Shown piece by piece: positions 6,767-14,585 of a stretch of 24,650 nt of DNA. The first letter of the stretch is position 1; every line of letters begins with the position of its first letter. Both the position numbers and the translations under genes were made by a program. The notes beneath the pieces were generated by a model. It had not been told where the DNA came from and ran no database searches. It saw nothing but the letters and a program-made list of their open reading frames with translations. The DNA lies in assembly GCF_001280005.1 (NCBI RefSeq), contig NZ_LGDW01000023.1, positions 1 to 24,650 of the forward strand. The letters are read 5' to 3'. Source of the DNA: Streptomyces sp. NRRL WC-3618. Its GTDB lineage: Bacteria > Actinomycetota > Actinomycetes > Streptomycetales > Streptomycetaceae.

Positions 6767-8212
6767 TCACCGGACGTCGCTCAGCCGGGATTCCGCCGCC
6801 CGCCAGGCCCCCGGGTCACCGGCCGGCTCGTAGCGGGTCAGCGGCTGGGTACGGGCGAGCAGCCGCCGCATGTCCGTACGGTCGCCGACAAGCCCGTGGG
6901 TCCTCGCCTGGACGAGGACGTTGCCGAGCGCGGCGGCCTCCGTCGGGCCCGCCACCACCGGCAGCCCGCACGCATCGGCGGTGAGCCGGCACAGCAGCGC
7001 GTTGCGCGTCCCGCCCCCGACGATGTGCACGGCGTCGACACTGTGCCCGGCGAGCCGCTGGGCGTCCGCCACCGCCCGCCGGTGCGCGAGGGCGAGGGAG
7101 TCGAGGATGCAGCGGGTGATCTCGCCCGGCGTCTCGGGCACCGGCTGCCCGGAGGCCCGGCAGGCCTCGGCGATCCTCTCCGGCATCCGCCCGGGCGCCA
7201 GGAACGCGGCGTCCCCCGCGTCCACCACGGACCGCAGCCCCGGCGCCTCGGCCGCCGCCCGCAGCAGGTCGCCCAGCTCCGGGTTTCCCCAGGCCCGTAC
7301 GCACTCCTGGAGCAGCCACAACCCCATGATGTTGCGCAGATAGCGGACCGTGCCGTCGAGCCCCAGCTCGTTGGTGAAGTTGGCGGCCCGGCTCTCCTCG
7401 GAGAGGACGGGCGCGTCCAGTTCCAGGCCCGCCAGGGACCAGGTGCCGGTGCAGATGTAGGCGAACCGTTCGTCCACGGCCGGCACGGCCGCCACCGCTG
7501 ACGCCGTGTCGTGGGACCCGACCGTGGTGACCGGCACCGGCCCGGTCAGCCCGGTCTCCTCCAGGACCTCGGCCCGCAGCACGCCCGCCGGATCCCCGGG
7601 CCGGCGCAGCGGTGCGAACAGCCCGAGGTCGATGTCCAGTCTCCGCGCGATGTCATGCGCCCAGTCGCGGGTGCGGGGATCGATCAGCTGGGTGGTGGAC
7701 GCGTTGGTCAGCTCGGTGCCGGCCTCGCCCGTCAGCCAGTACGTCAGCAGGTCGGGGATGAGCAACAGCCGTTGGGCGGCGGCCAGTTGACGGGTGCCAC
7801 GGGCCGCCGCCAGCTGGTAGAGGGTGTTGAAGGGCGCGTACTGGAGCCCGGTCGCCGCGTACAGCTCGGCGGCCGGGACGGACGCCCACACCTTCTGAGC
7901 GACCCCCTCGGTGCGGACGTCGCGGTAGTGCACCGGGTTGCCGAGCAGGGCGCCGTCGGCATCCAGCAGCCCGTAGTCCACGGCCCAGCTGTCGATGCCG
8001 ACGGAGTCGACCTGCCCAGCGGCCCGCAGCCCGTCGAGGACACCCGAGTACAGCGCGAGAACATCCCAGCGCAGCCCCTCGGGTACCCGCACGGGCCGGT
8101 TCACGAACCGGTGCGCCTCGACCAGCTCCAGCGTGCCCGGCCCGACGCGGCCGACCATGACGCGTCCACTGGACGCGCCGAGATCGACCGCGGCGTACGA
8201 CTTCATGCCCAT
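6767..8212 (-). CDS. rhaB: Rhamnulokinase
   Basis: This encodes 481 residues of the FGGY carbohydrate kinase family. The N-terminal phosphate-binding segment AAVDLGASSGRVMVGRV is the form typical of RhaB. Other markers are VGIDSWAVDYGLLD, HYRDVRTEG, TTVGSHDTASAVAAVP and the C-terminal ADP site HIVGGGTRNALLCRLTADA. It phosphorylates L-rhamnulose to L-rhamnulose-1-phosphate with ATP in the cytoplasm. The start is either ATG 8212 or ATG 8206 (MKSYAAVDLG); neither has a strong ribosome binding site. It lies between the aldolase gene, 180 bases upstream, and lutA, consistent with its pathway role. A Streptomyces-type intergenic repeat fills part of the upstream gap. Confidence 0.94.
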   Translation of the reverse strand: MGMKSYAAVDLGASSGRVMVGRVGPGTLELVEAHRFVNRPVRVPEGLRWDVLALYSGVLDGLRAAGQVDSVGIDSWAVDYGLLDADGALLGNPVHYRDVRTEGVAQKVWASVPAAELYAATGLQYAPFNTLYQLAAARGTRQLAAAQRLLLIPDLLTYWLTGEAGTELTNASTTQLIDPRTRDWAHDIARRLDIDLGLFAPLRRPGDPAGVLRAEVLEETGLTGPVPVTTVGSHDTASAVAAVPAVDERFAYICTGTWSLAGLELDAPVLSEESRAANFTNELGLDGTVRYLRNIMGLWLLQECVRAWGNPELGDLLRAAAEAPGLRSVVDAGDAAFLAPGRMPERIAEACRASGQPVPETPGEITRCILDSLALAHRRAVADAQRLAGHSVDAVHIVGGGTRNALLCRLTADACGLPVVAGPTEAAALGNVLVQARTHGLVGDRTDMRRLLARTQPLTRYEPAGDPGAWRAAESRLSDVR

Positions 8213-8223
8213 GGGACGGTCCG

Positions 8224-8330
8224 TTTCAGCCCGTCCGGCGTTTGAGGACGAGCGCGTTCAGCGCGAAAAGGGGGGTCGGGGGGCGCAGCCCCAAGGGATG
8301 GGAACGGGTAGGGGCGGCGGGGGCGAAACT
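8224..8330. repeat. Streptomyces-type dispersed intergenic repeat (type 2)
   Basis: The sequence beginning CCGTCCGGCGTTTGAGGACG and continuing through GGGGGCGCAGCCCC to GGGGCGGCGGGGGCGAAA matches a repeat I recognise between genes in many Streptomyces genomes. It contains small hairpins (CGCG-TTCAG-CGCG; GGGG-CGCAG-CCCC). It separates the aldolase/dehydrogenase gene from rhaB and may affect transcript processing. Recognition is from memory; only one copy is in the window. Confidence 0.6.
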
Positions 8331-8392
8331 CACGCATCGCCGGCGCCTGCTCGCCCAGCGGCTTCACCCCCGGGCCGGCGGCAAGCGAGACC

Positions 8393-10432
8393 TCATCGCA
8401 GGAAGGCGGCGGCGACGCCGGCATCGACCGGGACATGCAGCCCCGTGGTGTGCGTGAGGTCGCCGCCGGTCAGCGCGAACACGGCGCCCGCCACATGCTC
8501 GGGCAGCACCTCGCGCTTGAGGATGGTCCGCTGCGCGTAGAACTCGCCGAGCTTCTCCTCCGCGATCCCGTACGTCGCCGCACGCTGCGCACCCCAGCCG
8601 GCCGCGAAGATCCCGGAGCCACGCACGACGCCGTCGGGGTTGACGCCGTTGACGCGGATACCGTGCTCGCCCAGCTCGGCGGCCAGCAGCCGCACCTGGT
8701 GCGCCTGGTCGGCCTTGGTCGCGGAGTAGGCGATGTTGTTCGGCCCGGCGAAGACGGCGTTCTTCGACGCGATGTAGACGATGTCGCCGCCCAGCTCCTG
8801 CGCGATCAGCACGCGCGCCGCCTCCCGCGAGACGAGGAACGACCCGCGCGCCATGATGTCGTGCTGCAGGTCCCAGTCCCGCGCCGTGGTCTCCAGCAGC
8901 GGCTTGGAGATGGAGATCCCCGCGTTGTTGACGACGAGATCCACCCCGCCGAAGGCCAGCACAGCGGCCCGGAACGCCTCGGCGATCTGCTCCTCCGACG
9001 TCACGTCCACGGTGACGGCGACGGCCCTGTCAGGCCCACCGAGCTCCTCGGCCACCGCCGCCGCGTTCTCCGCGTGGAGATCGGCGACGACCACACAGGC
9101 GCCCTCGGCGACCAGCCGCTCGGCGATGGCCTTCCCGATGCCACTGCCCGCCCCCGTCACCAGCGCCACCCGGGTGGCCAGCGCCTTCGGCCTGGGCATC
9201 CGCCGGAGCTTCGCCTCCTCCAGGGCCCAGTACTCGATGCGGAACTTCTCCGACTCCTCGATCGGCGCGTACGTCGAGACCGCCTCGGCCCCGTGCATCA
9301 CGTTGATCGCGTTGACGTAGAACTCGCCGGCCACGCGCGCGGTCTGCTTGTCCTTGCCGAAGCTGAACATGCCCACGCCTGGGATCAGCACGATCGCGGG
9401 GTCGGCGCCGCGCAGCGCGGGGGAGTCGGGCAGGGCGTTGCGCTCGTAGTAGGCGGCGTACTCCTCGCGGTACTCGGCGTGCAGCTCCCTGAGCCGCGCG
9501 ATCACCTCGTCGAGGGGGGCGGAGGCCGGCAGATCGAGGACGAGCGGCCTGACCTTGGTGCGCAGGAAGTGGTCCGGGCAGGAGGTGCCGAGTGCGGCCA
9601 GGCGCGGGTGCTCGGCGCGTGACATGAAGTCCAGCACGACGTCCGTGTCGGTGTAGTGCCCGACCTGCGGCTTGTCCCGCGAGGCGATGGCCCGCACATA
9701 CGGGGCGAGCGCGGCGGCCCGCTCCCGCCGCTCCTCGGGCGCGAGGGCGGCGTACCCCTCGATCACCGGGCCGAACGGCTCGGCCTTCCCCCGCTCGGCG
9801 AGGAACGCCTCGGCGGTACGGATGATGTGCAGCGAGTTCTGCTCGCACTCCTCGGCGGTGTCGCCCCAGGCGGTGACGCCGTGTCCGCCGAGGACGCACC
9901 CGACGGCCTGCGGATTGGCGGCCTTCACGGCGGCGATGTCCAGCCCGAGCTGGAACCCGGGCCGCCGCCACGGCACCCACACCACGGTGTCCCCGAAACA
10001 CTCGGCGGTCAGCTTCTCCCCGTCGGCGGCGCAGGCCAGCGCGATACCGGAGTCGGGGTGCAGGTGATCCACGTGCGCCGCGTCGACGAGCCCGTGCATG
10101 GCGGTGTCGATGGACGGCGCCGCCCCGCCCTTCCCGTGCAGGCAGTAGTCGAAGGCGGCGACCATCTCGTCCTCGCGCTCCACGCCCGGATACACCCCCT
10201 TGAGCGCGTGCAGCCGGTCGAGCCGCAACACGGCCAGCCCGCCCTCGGTCAGGGTCCCCAGGTCACCCCCGGACCCCTTGACCCACATCAGCTCCACATC
10301 ACCACCGGTGACGGGATCGATGTCGGTCCCCTTGGCGGACGTGTTCCCACCGGCGTAGTTCGTATTACGGGGGTCAGCACCAAGCCGACGGGACCGGGCG
10401 AGAAGGGCGGCGGCTTCGGGATGGGTTGCCAT
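8393..10432 (-). CDS. rhaEW: Bifunctional L-rhamnulose-1-phosphate aldolase / L-lactaldehyde dehydrogenase (class II aldolase-SDR fusion)
   Basis: This encodes 679 residues in two domains. Residues 1-400 are a class II aldolase with metal-binding histidines in HVDHLHPDS (120-125) and GGHG (His184). Residues about 415-679 are a short-chain dehydrogenase with cofactor motif TGAGSGIG (about 425-435), NNAGIS (about 500) and the YSATK catalytic pair (about 567-571). Proteins of this architecture (YuxG/RhaEW type) split rhamnulose-1-phosphate into DHAP and L-lactaldehyde and oxidise the latter to L-lactate with NAD. The ATG at 10432 has a weak AAGGA 11 bases upstream. It sits between rhaI and rhaB on one strand. 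The reaction chain fits lutABC at the end of the same gene run. Confidence 0.95.
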   Translation of the reverse strand: MATHPEAAALLARSRRLGADPRNTNYAGGNTSAKGTDIDPVTGGDVELMWVKGSGGDLGTLTEGGLAVLRLDRLHALKGVYPGVEREDEMVAAFDYCLHGKGGAAPSIDTAMHGLVDAAHVDHLHPDSGIALACAADGEKLTAECFGDTVVWVPWRRPGFQLGLDIAAVKAANPQAVGCVLGGHGVTAWGDTAEECEQNSLHIIRTAEAFLAERGKAEPFGPVIEGYAALAPEERRERAAALAPYVRAIASRDKPQVGHYTDTDVVLDFMSRAEHPRLAALGTSCPDHFLRTKVRPLVLDLPASAPLDEVIARLRELHAEYREEYAAYYERNALPDSPALRGADPAIVLIPGVGMFSFGKDKQTARVAGEFYVNAINVMHGAEAVSTYAPIEESEKFRIEYWALEEAKLRRMPRPKALATRVALVTGAGSGIGKAIAERLVAEGACVVVADLHAENAAAVAEELGGPDRAVAVTVDVTSEEQIAEAFRAAVLAFGGVDLVVNNAGISISKPLLETTARDWDLQHDIMARGSFLVSREAARVLIAQELGGDIVYIASKNAVFAGPNNIAYSATKADQAHQVRLLAAELGEHGIRVNGVNPDGVVRGSGIFAAGWGAQRAATYGIAEEKLGEFYAQRTILKREVLPEHVAGAVFALTGGDLTHTTGLHVPVDAGVAAAFLR

Positions 10433-10478
10433 GACGTGATCAATCCTTACGTGACGTTTTCAACGAGGGGGAGGACGA

Positions 10479-10520
10479 GCGCCCCTTCAGGGGCGCGGGG
10501 AACTGCGCGATCAACCACAG
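10479..10520 (+). repeat. Streptomyces-type dispersed hairpin repeat (type 1, copy A)
   Basis: The hairpin GCGCCCC-TTCA-GGGGCGC (10479-10496) is followed by GGGGAACTGCGCGATC and AACCACAG. The 31 bases at 10490-10520 match 15601-15631 in reverse orientation with two differences. It lies in the 137-base gap between rhaI and the aldolase gene and may act as an attenuator or mRNA-processing hairpin between them. The type is familiar from Streptomyces intergenic regions. Confidence 0.7.
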
Positions 10521-10569
10521 ACGACCGAAAGCCTGCAACCAACCGAACCAGGCAGACGAGACCCAGGAC

Positions 10570-11739
10570 CTACGCGCCCCACCCCGCCTGCTCCCCACCA
10601 ACCCGCTCCGCAGCAATCTTGGAACCCCACCCGGACCGGGCATACGCAGAGATCGGGTCCCCGTCCAACCCCATCTCCCCCCGAACCTCCGCAAGCAACG
10701 GCCGAACATCCGTGTTGTACGCGTCCATCAGCACCGCGTTGGCGGCCAGTACATCCCCGGCCCGCTGCGCAGCAGCCAACGCCGACGCGTCAACAAGGAG
10801 TGCCTTGGCCGTCGCCTCCTGCACATTCATCACCGACCGGATGATCGCCGGAATCTTCGCCTCGATGTTGTGGCACTGGTCCAGCATGAACGCCACCTCC
10901 GGCACGAACCCCCCACCCCTGATCACCTCGTACATGATCCGGAACAGCTGGAACGGGTCCGCCGAGCCGACCATCAGGTCGTCGTCCGCGTAGAACCGCG
11001 AGTTGAAGTCGAACGCGCCGAGCTTCCCCTCCCGCAGCAGCGTGGCGACGATGAACTCGATGTTGGTGCCTGGCGCGTGGTGCCCGGTGTCGACCACGAC
11101 CTGCGCCTTCGGGCCGAGCTTGAGGCAGTGCGCGTACGCCGTGCCCCAGTCCGGGACGTCGGTGGCGTAGAAGGCCGGCTCGAAGAACTTGTACTCGAGG
11201 AGCATCCGCTGGTCGTCGCCGAGCCGCTCGTACACCGCGGCCAGCGCCTCGGAGAGCCGGTCCTGGCGCTCACGGATGTCGTCCTGACCGGGGTAGTTCG
11301 TCCCGTCGGCGAACCACAGCTTCAGGTCCTTCGACCCGGTGGCGTCCATGATGTCGACGCATTCGAGCAGATGGCCGAGCGCCTTGCGCCGCACTACCGC
11401 GTCCGGGTGGCAGACGCTGCCCAGCTTGTAGTCGTCGTCCTGGAAGGTGTTCGAGTTGATCGCGCCCAGCTTCAGGCCGCGCTCCTCGGCGTACTTGGCC
11501 AGGTCCGCGTATCCGTCGGAGCCGTCGACCTTGTCCCACGGAATGTGCAGGGCGACGGTCGGCGCGACCCCGGTGACGGCGTGCACCTGGGCGGCGTCGT
11601 CGAGCTTCTCGAAGGGGTCGCGGGGAACGCCGGGCTGTGCGAACACCTTGAAACGGGTCCCCGAGTTCCCGTAGGCCCACGACGGGGTTTCGATGGCCTG
11701 GTTCTTGAGAGCGGCCTTCACCGCGCTGAGCTCGGTCAC
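10570..11739 (-). CDS. rhaI: L-rhamnose isomerase (RhaI type)
   Basis: This encodes 389 residues of the xylose-isomerase-like TIM-barrel family, in the RhaI branch found in Gram-positives and Pseudomonas rather than the E. coli RhaA branch. Likely metal ligands lie in LLEYKFFEP (Glu182), VVDTGHH (Asp217, His220) and FDFNSRFYADDD (Asp244, Asp252-254). It interconverts L-rhamnose and L-rhamnulose in the cytoplasm, the first committed step. The start is GTG 11739 with AGGAG about 8 bases upstream. It is the first gene of the leftward run, and its promoter (TTGACA-N17-TAGCTT) and operator-like box are visible at 11809-11856. Confidence 0.95.
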   Translation of the reverse strand: MTELSAVKAALKNQAIETPSWAYGNSGTRFKVFAQPGVPRDPFEKLDDAAQVHAVTGVAPTVALHIPWDKVDGSDGYADLAKYAEERGLKLGAINSNTFQDDDYKLGSVCHPDAVVRRKALGHLLECVDIMDATGSKDLKLWFADGTNYPGQDDIRERQDRLSEALAAVYERLGDDQRMLLEYKFFEPAFYATDVPDWGTAYAHCLKLGPKAQVVVDTGHHAPGTNIEFIVATLLREGKLGAFDFNSRFYADDDLMVGSADPFQLFRIMYEVIRGGGFVPEVAFMLDQCHNIEAKIPAIIRSVMNVQEATAKALLVDASALAAAQRAGDVLAANAVLMDAYNTDVRPLLAEVRGEMGLDGDPISAYARSGWGSKIAAERVGGEQAGWGA

Positions 11740-11808
11740 TTCAGGACTCCTGTGGCATCGGGTCGGAACGACGACTGCTGGGAAACGGCGCGCTGAACGG
11801 CGAACTGA

Positions 11809-11820
11809 TGAAACGATTCA
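11809..11820. promoter_or_regulatory. Operator-like palindrome downstream of the rhaI promoter
   Basis: TGAAACGATTCA is a 12-bp imperfect palindrome with a central CG (TGAATC/TGAAAC half-sites, 5 of 6 matching), the style of LacI-family operators. It lies 7 bases downstream of the rhaI -10 hexamer, where a bound repressor would block transcription. A related box (TGAAACCTTTCA) sits in the equivalent place for the rightward promoter. Confidence 0.6.
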
Positions 11821-11827
11821 GAACGGG

Positions 11828-11856
11828 AAGCTATGAGCCGCCCGAAGGGGTGTCAA
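11828..11856 (-). promoter_or_regulatory. rhaI promoter (leftward)
   Basis: On the minus strand TTGACA (11851-11856) is a perfect -35, followed by a 17-base spacer and TAGCTT (11828-11833) as -10. The expected transcription start is near 11821, about 80 bases before the rhaI GTG. It is likely read by the main vegetative sigma factor. Confidence 0.7.
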
Positions 11857-11897
11857 GCCCTCTGGTCGATTCGGCCTGCCGTGTCTTGCCTGTGACC

Positions 11898-11920
11898 TTC
11901 GATTATCGAAAGAATTTCGA
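11898..11920. promoter_or_regulatory. Overlapping AT-rich palindromes between the divergent promoters
   Basis: TTCGAT-T-ATCGAA (11898-11910) is a perfect 13-bp palindrome with an odd centre. It overlaps TCGAAA-GAA-TTTCGA (11906-11920), a perfect inverted repeat with a 3-base centre. They lie upstream of both -35 elements in an AT-rich patch unusual for this genome. This is the position for an activator or a second regulator shared by both transcripts. The binding protein is unknown. Confidence 0.5.
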
Positions 11921-11930
11921 CACGGACCCA

Positions 11931-11960
11931 TTGACGTGACATGGCTCCCATGCCTAACGT
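11931..11960 (+). promoter_or_regulatory. ABC transporter operon promoter (rightward)
   Basis: TTGACG (11931-11936), an 18-base spacer and TAACGT (11955-11960) form a good vegetative promoter. The expected transcription start is near 11967, giving a leader of about 64 bases to the ATPase ATG at 12031. Confidence 0.65.
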
Positions 11961-11974
11961 CCCGGCAACCCAGT

Positions 11975-11997
11975 TGAAACCTTTCACGACGTCGTGA
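11975..11997. promoter_or_regulatory. Operator-like box plus 14-bp perfect palindrome in the transporter leader
   Basis: TGAAACCTTTCA (11975-11986) is near-palindromic (TGAAAC/TGAAAG half-sites) and resembles the box at 11809-11820. It runs directly into TCACGACGTCGTGA (11984-11997), a perfect 14-bp palindrome. Both lie just after the expected transcription start. The first is the likelier LacI-type operator; the second could be an operator for another regulator or an RNA feature. Confidence 0.55.
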
Positions 11998-12030
11998 GGC
12001 CAGACCCACAGGCGTCGTCGAGGAGCCCTC

Positions 12031-13548
12031 ATGACCCACCCGTCCGACCCGGGGCCGGCCCCTGTGCTGGCACTCGAGGACATCTCGAAGTCCTTCGGTG
12101 CGGTGCGTGCCCTGCGGGACGTCTCCCTGGAACTGTTTCCCGGCGAAGTGCACGCACTCGCCGGAGAGAACGGCGCCGGCAAGTCGACCCTCATCAAGAC
12201 GCTCGCCGGGGTGCACCGACCGGACGCCGGCCAAGTGCTGCTCGACGGCGCACCCGTCGCCTTCCACGGCCCCGGCGACGCCCGCGACGCGGGTATCGCC
12301 GTGATCTACCAGGAGCCCACGCTCTTCCCGGACCTGTCGATCGCCGAGAACATCTTCATGGGCCGCCAGCCCCGGCGCGCCCTCGGCAGGATCGACCACA
12401 AGGCCACCCACGCGGCGACCGCCGCCCTGATGCGGCGTCTCGGCGTCGAACTGGACCCGGACCGCCCCGCGCGCGGCCTGTCCATCGCGGACCAGCAGAT
12501 CGTCGAGATCGCCAAGGCCCTCTCCTTCGACGCCCGCGTCCTGATCATGGACGAGCCGACCGCCGCCCTCACCGGCAGCGAGGTCGCCCGTCTCTTCGGC
12601 GTCGTCCGCACCCTGCGCGAACAGGGCGCCGCCGTGCTGTTCATCTCGCACCGGCTGGAGGAGATCTTCAAGATCTGCCAGCGGGTGACGACCCTGCGTG
12701 ACGGCGCCTGGATCGCCAGTGAGCCGCTGGACGGCATGACCGAGGACGATCTCGTACGCCGGATGGTCGGCCGCGATCTCGACGAGCTCTACCCGAAGCA
12801 GGACGTCGAGGCAGGCGAGGTCGCCCTCAGCGTGCGCCGCCTGACCCGCGAGGGCGTCTTCACCGACGTCTCCTTCGACGTGCGGCACGGCGAGATCGTG
12901 GGCCTCGCCGGACTCGTCGGCGCCGGCCGTACCGAGGTGGCCCGTGCCGTCTTCGGCATCGACCGCTGGGACGCGGGCGAGGTCGAGGTGGACGGCAGGA
13001 TCCTGACGAACGGAGCGCCCTCCACGGCCATGGCCGCCGGGCTTGCCCTCGTCCCCGAGGACCGGCGGGCCCAGGGCCTGGTGATGGACATGTCCATCGA
13101 GCGGAACATCGGCCTCACCGGCCTGCGTACGACCGTCAGGGCCGGACTCATGGACCGGGGCGCCGAGCGCAGCCGCTCCCTGGACTGGGCCGTCAAGCTC
13201 CAGGTGAAGTACGCCCGCATCGCCGACACCGTCAACACCCTGTCCGGCGGCAACCAGCAGAAGGTCGTCCTGGCCAAGTGGCTCGCCACCGGCCCCAGGG
13301 TGCTGATCGTCGACGAGCCCACCCGGGGCATCGACGTCGGTACGAAGGCCGAGGTGCACCGCCTGCTCAGCGAACTGGCCGCCGACGGTGTGGCCATTCT
13401 GATGATCTCCTCCGACCTGCCCGAGATCCTCGGTATGGCCGACCGCGTGCTCGTGATGCACGAGGGCCGCCTCACCGCTGAGATCCCGCGCTCCGAAGCA
13501 ACCGAGGAAACGGTGATGGCCGCAGCCACCGGGAGGGCCGCCGCATGA
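12031..13548 (+). CDS. rhaT: Sugar ABC transporter ATPase, probable L-rhamnose importer
   Basis: This encodes 505 residues with two tandem ABC domains as in RbsA/XylG/RhaT. Domain 1 has Walker A GENGAGKS (45-52), Q-loop YQEPTLFP, an atypical signature LSIADQQ (150-156) and Walker B LIMDEP (171-176). Domain 2 has the usual degenerate Walker [10 protein letters not shown] without the lysine, an intact LSGGNQQ (404-410) and LIVDEP. It powers sugar uptake at the inner face of the membrane. ATG 12031 has AGGAG at 12021-12025. Its stop overlaps the next ATG (ATGA). The rhamnose assignment rests on context: divergent rhaI, adjacent rhaM and the binding protein. The name follows the Rhizobium rhaSTPQ system and is unrelated to the E. 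coli RhaT symporter. Confidence 0.9.
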   Translation: MTHPSDPGPAPVLALEDISKSFGAVRALRDVSLELFPGEVHALAGENGAGKSTLIKTLAGVHRPDAGQVLLDGAPVAFHGPGDARDAGIAVIYQEPTLFPDLSIAENIFMGRQPRRALGRIDHKATHAATAALMRRLGVELDPDRPARGLSIADQQIVEIAKALSFDARVLIMDEPTAALTGSEVARLFGVVRTLREQGAAVLFISHRLEEIFKICQRVTTLRDGAWIASEPLDGMTEDDLVRRMVGRDLDELYPKQDVEAGEVALSVRRLTREGVFTDVSFDVRHGEIVGLAGLVGAGRTEVARAVFGIDRWDAGEVEVDGRILTNGAPSTAMAAGLALVPEDRRAQGLVMDMSIERNIGLTGLRTTVRAGLMDRGAERSRSLDWAVKLQVKYARIADTVNTLSGGNQQKVVLAKWLATGPRVLIVDEPTRGIDVGTKAEVHRLLSELAADGVAILMISSDLPEILGMADRVLVMHEGRLTAEIPRSEATEETVMAAATGRAAA

Positions 13549-14585
13549 CGGTGACCGCCCCCAACCCCGCCCCCACCGCCGAGGTGCCCAAGTCCAGCGG
13601 CACCCGGCTGGTGGACCGCGTGTTCAGGATGCGCGAACTCGCCATCCTGCTGGTCTTCCTGGTGATGATCGCCGTCACCCAGGCCGGCAACAGCGAGTTC
13701 CTGTCCGAGCAGGGCATCAAGGACCTGCTGCTGAACGCGACGATCCTGGTCCTGGTCGCCACCGGCCAGTCGCTCGTGGTCGTCACCCGCAACGTCGACC
13801 TGTCGGTCGGCTCCACCCTCGGCATCAGCGCCTTCGCCGCGGGCATCTACCTCCAGGGCGGCGGAAACCCCGTCGTGGCCATCGCCCTGGCCGTCCTGCT
13901 CGGCATCGGCTTCGGGCTCCTCAACGGACTGCTCGTCAGCTTCGGCCAGGTACCCGCCCTCGTCGTCACCCTCGGCACGCTCTACATCATCCGCGGCATC
14001 GACTCCATCTGGGTCGGCTCCCGGCAGATCACGGCGGCCGACCTCCCGGACGGCTTCGTCGACTTCGGCTCCGGCGGTATCTCCGCGGTGCCGTACCTCG
14101 CGCTGATCGCGCTCGCCGTGCTCATCGCGACCGCCTACTACCTCCGGCAGTTCGGCAGCGGCCGCGAGCTGTACGCCCTCGGCTCCAACCCCGAGGCCGC
14201 CCGGCTCGCCGGCATCCCCGTACGCAAGCGGATCCTCATCTCGTACACCTTCTGCGGCGCCCTCGCCGGACTCGCCGGCGCGCTCTACCTCGCACGGTTC
14301 GGCAACGTCGACTCCAGCACGGGCAACGGGTACGAACTCACCGTCGTCAGCGCGGTCGTGGTCGGCGGCGTCGTCTTCACCGGCGGCTCCGGCAGCGTCT
14401 ACGGGGCGGCGCTCGGCGCGCTGCTGCTGACCTCCATCAACAGCGTGCTGCCCGCCCTCGGCGTCAGCTCGGTGTGGGTCATGGCCATCAACGGCATCCT
14501 GCTCATCCTCGCCATCGCGGTCGACCGGATCGTCGCCCTGCGCGTGGCGTCCGCACTGAAGAAGAGGAACGCCCGCCATGGCTGA
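13545..14585 (+). CDS. rhaP: ABC sugar permease 1, probable L-rhamnose importer
   Basis: This encodes 346 residues of the RbsC-like permease family (BPD_transp_2) with about eight to ten hydrophobic segments. Family marks are the [19 protein letters not shown] stretch, [20 protein letters not shown], the cytoplasmic coupling segment [15 protein letters not shown], and [22 protein letters not shown]. It would form half of a heterodimeric membrane channel with the next gene product. It overlaps the ATPase gene by four bases and the next permease by eight, indicating tight translational coupling. Confidence 0.9.
   Translation: MTVTAPNPAPTAEVPKSSGTRLVDRVFRMRELAILLVFLVMIAVTQAGNSEFLSEQGIKDLLLNATILVLVATGQSLVVVTRNVDLSVGSTLGISAFAAGIYLQGGGNPVVAIALAVLLGIGFGLLNGLLVSFGQVPALVVTLGTLYIIRGIDSIWVGSRQITAADLPDGFVDFGSGGISAVPYLALIALAVLIATAYYLRQFGSGRELYALGSNPEAARLAGIPVRKRILISYTFCGALAGLAGALYLARFGNVDSSTGNGYELTVVSAVVVGGVVFTGGSGSVYGAALGALLLTSINSVLPALGVSSVWVMAINGILLILAIAVDRIVALRVASALKKRNARHG

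Noticed and set aside
11818..13461. Long minus-strand open frame of 547 codons opposite the ABC ATPase
   Set aside because: The plus-strand frame carries all ABC motifs; the minus frame is rich in Asp, Gly, Val and His as expected for an antisense shadow.
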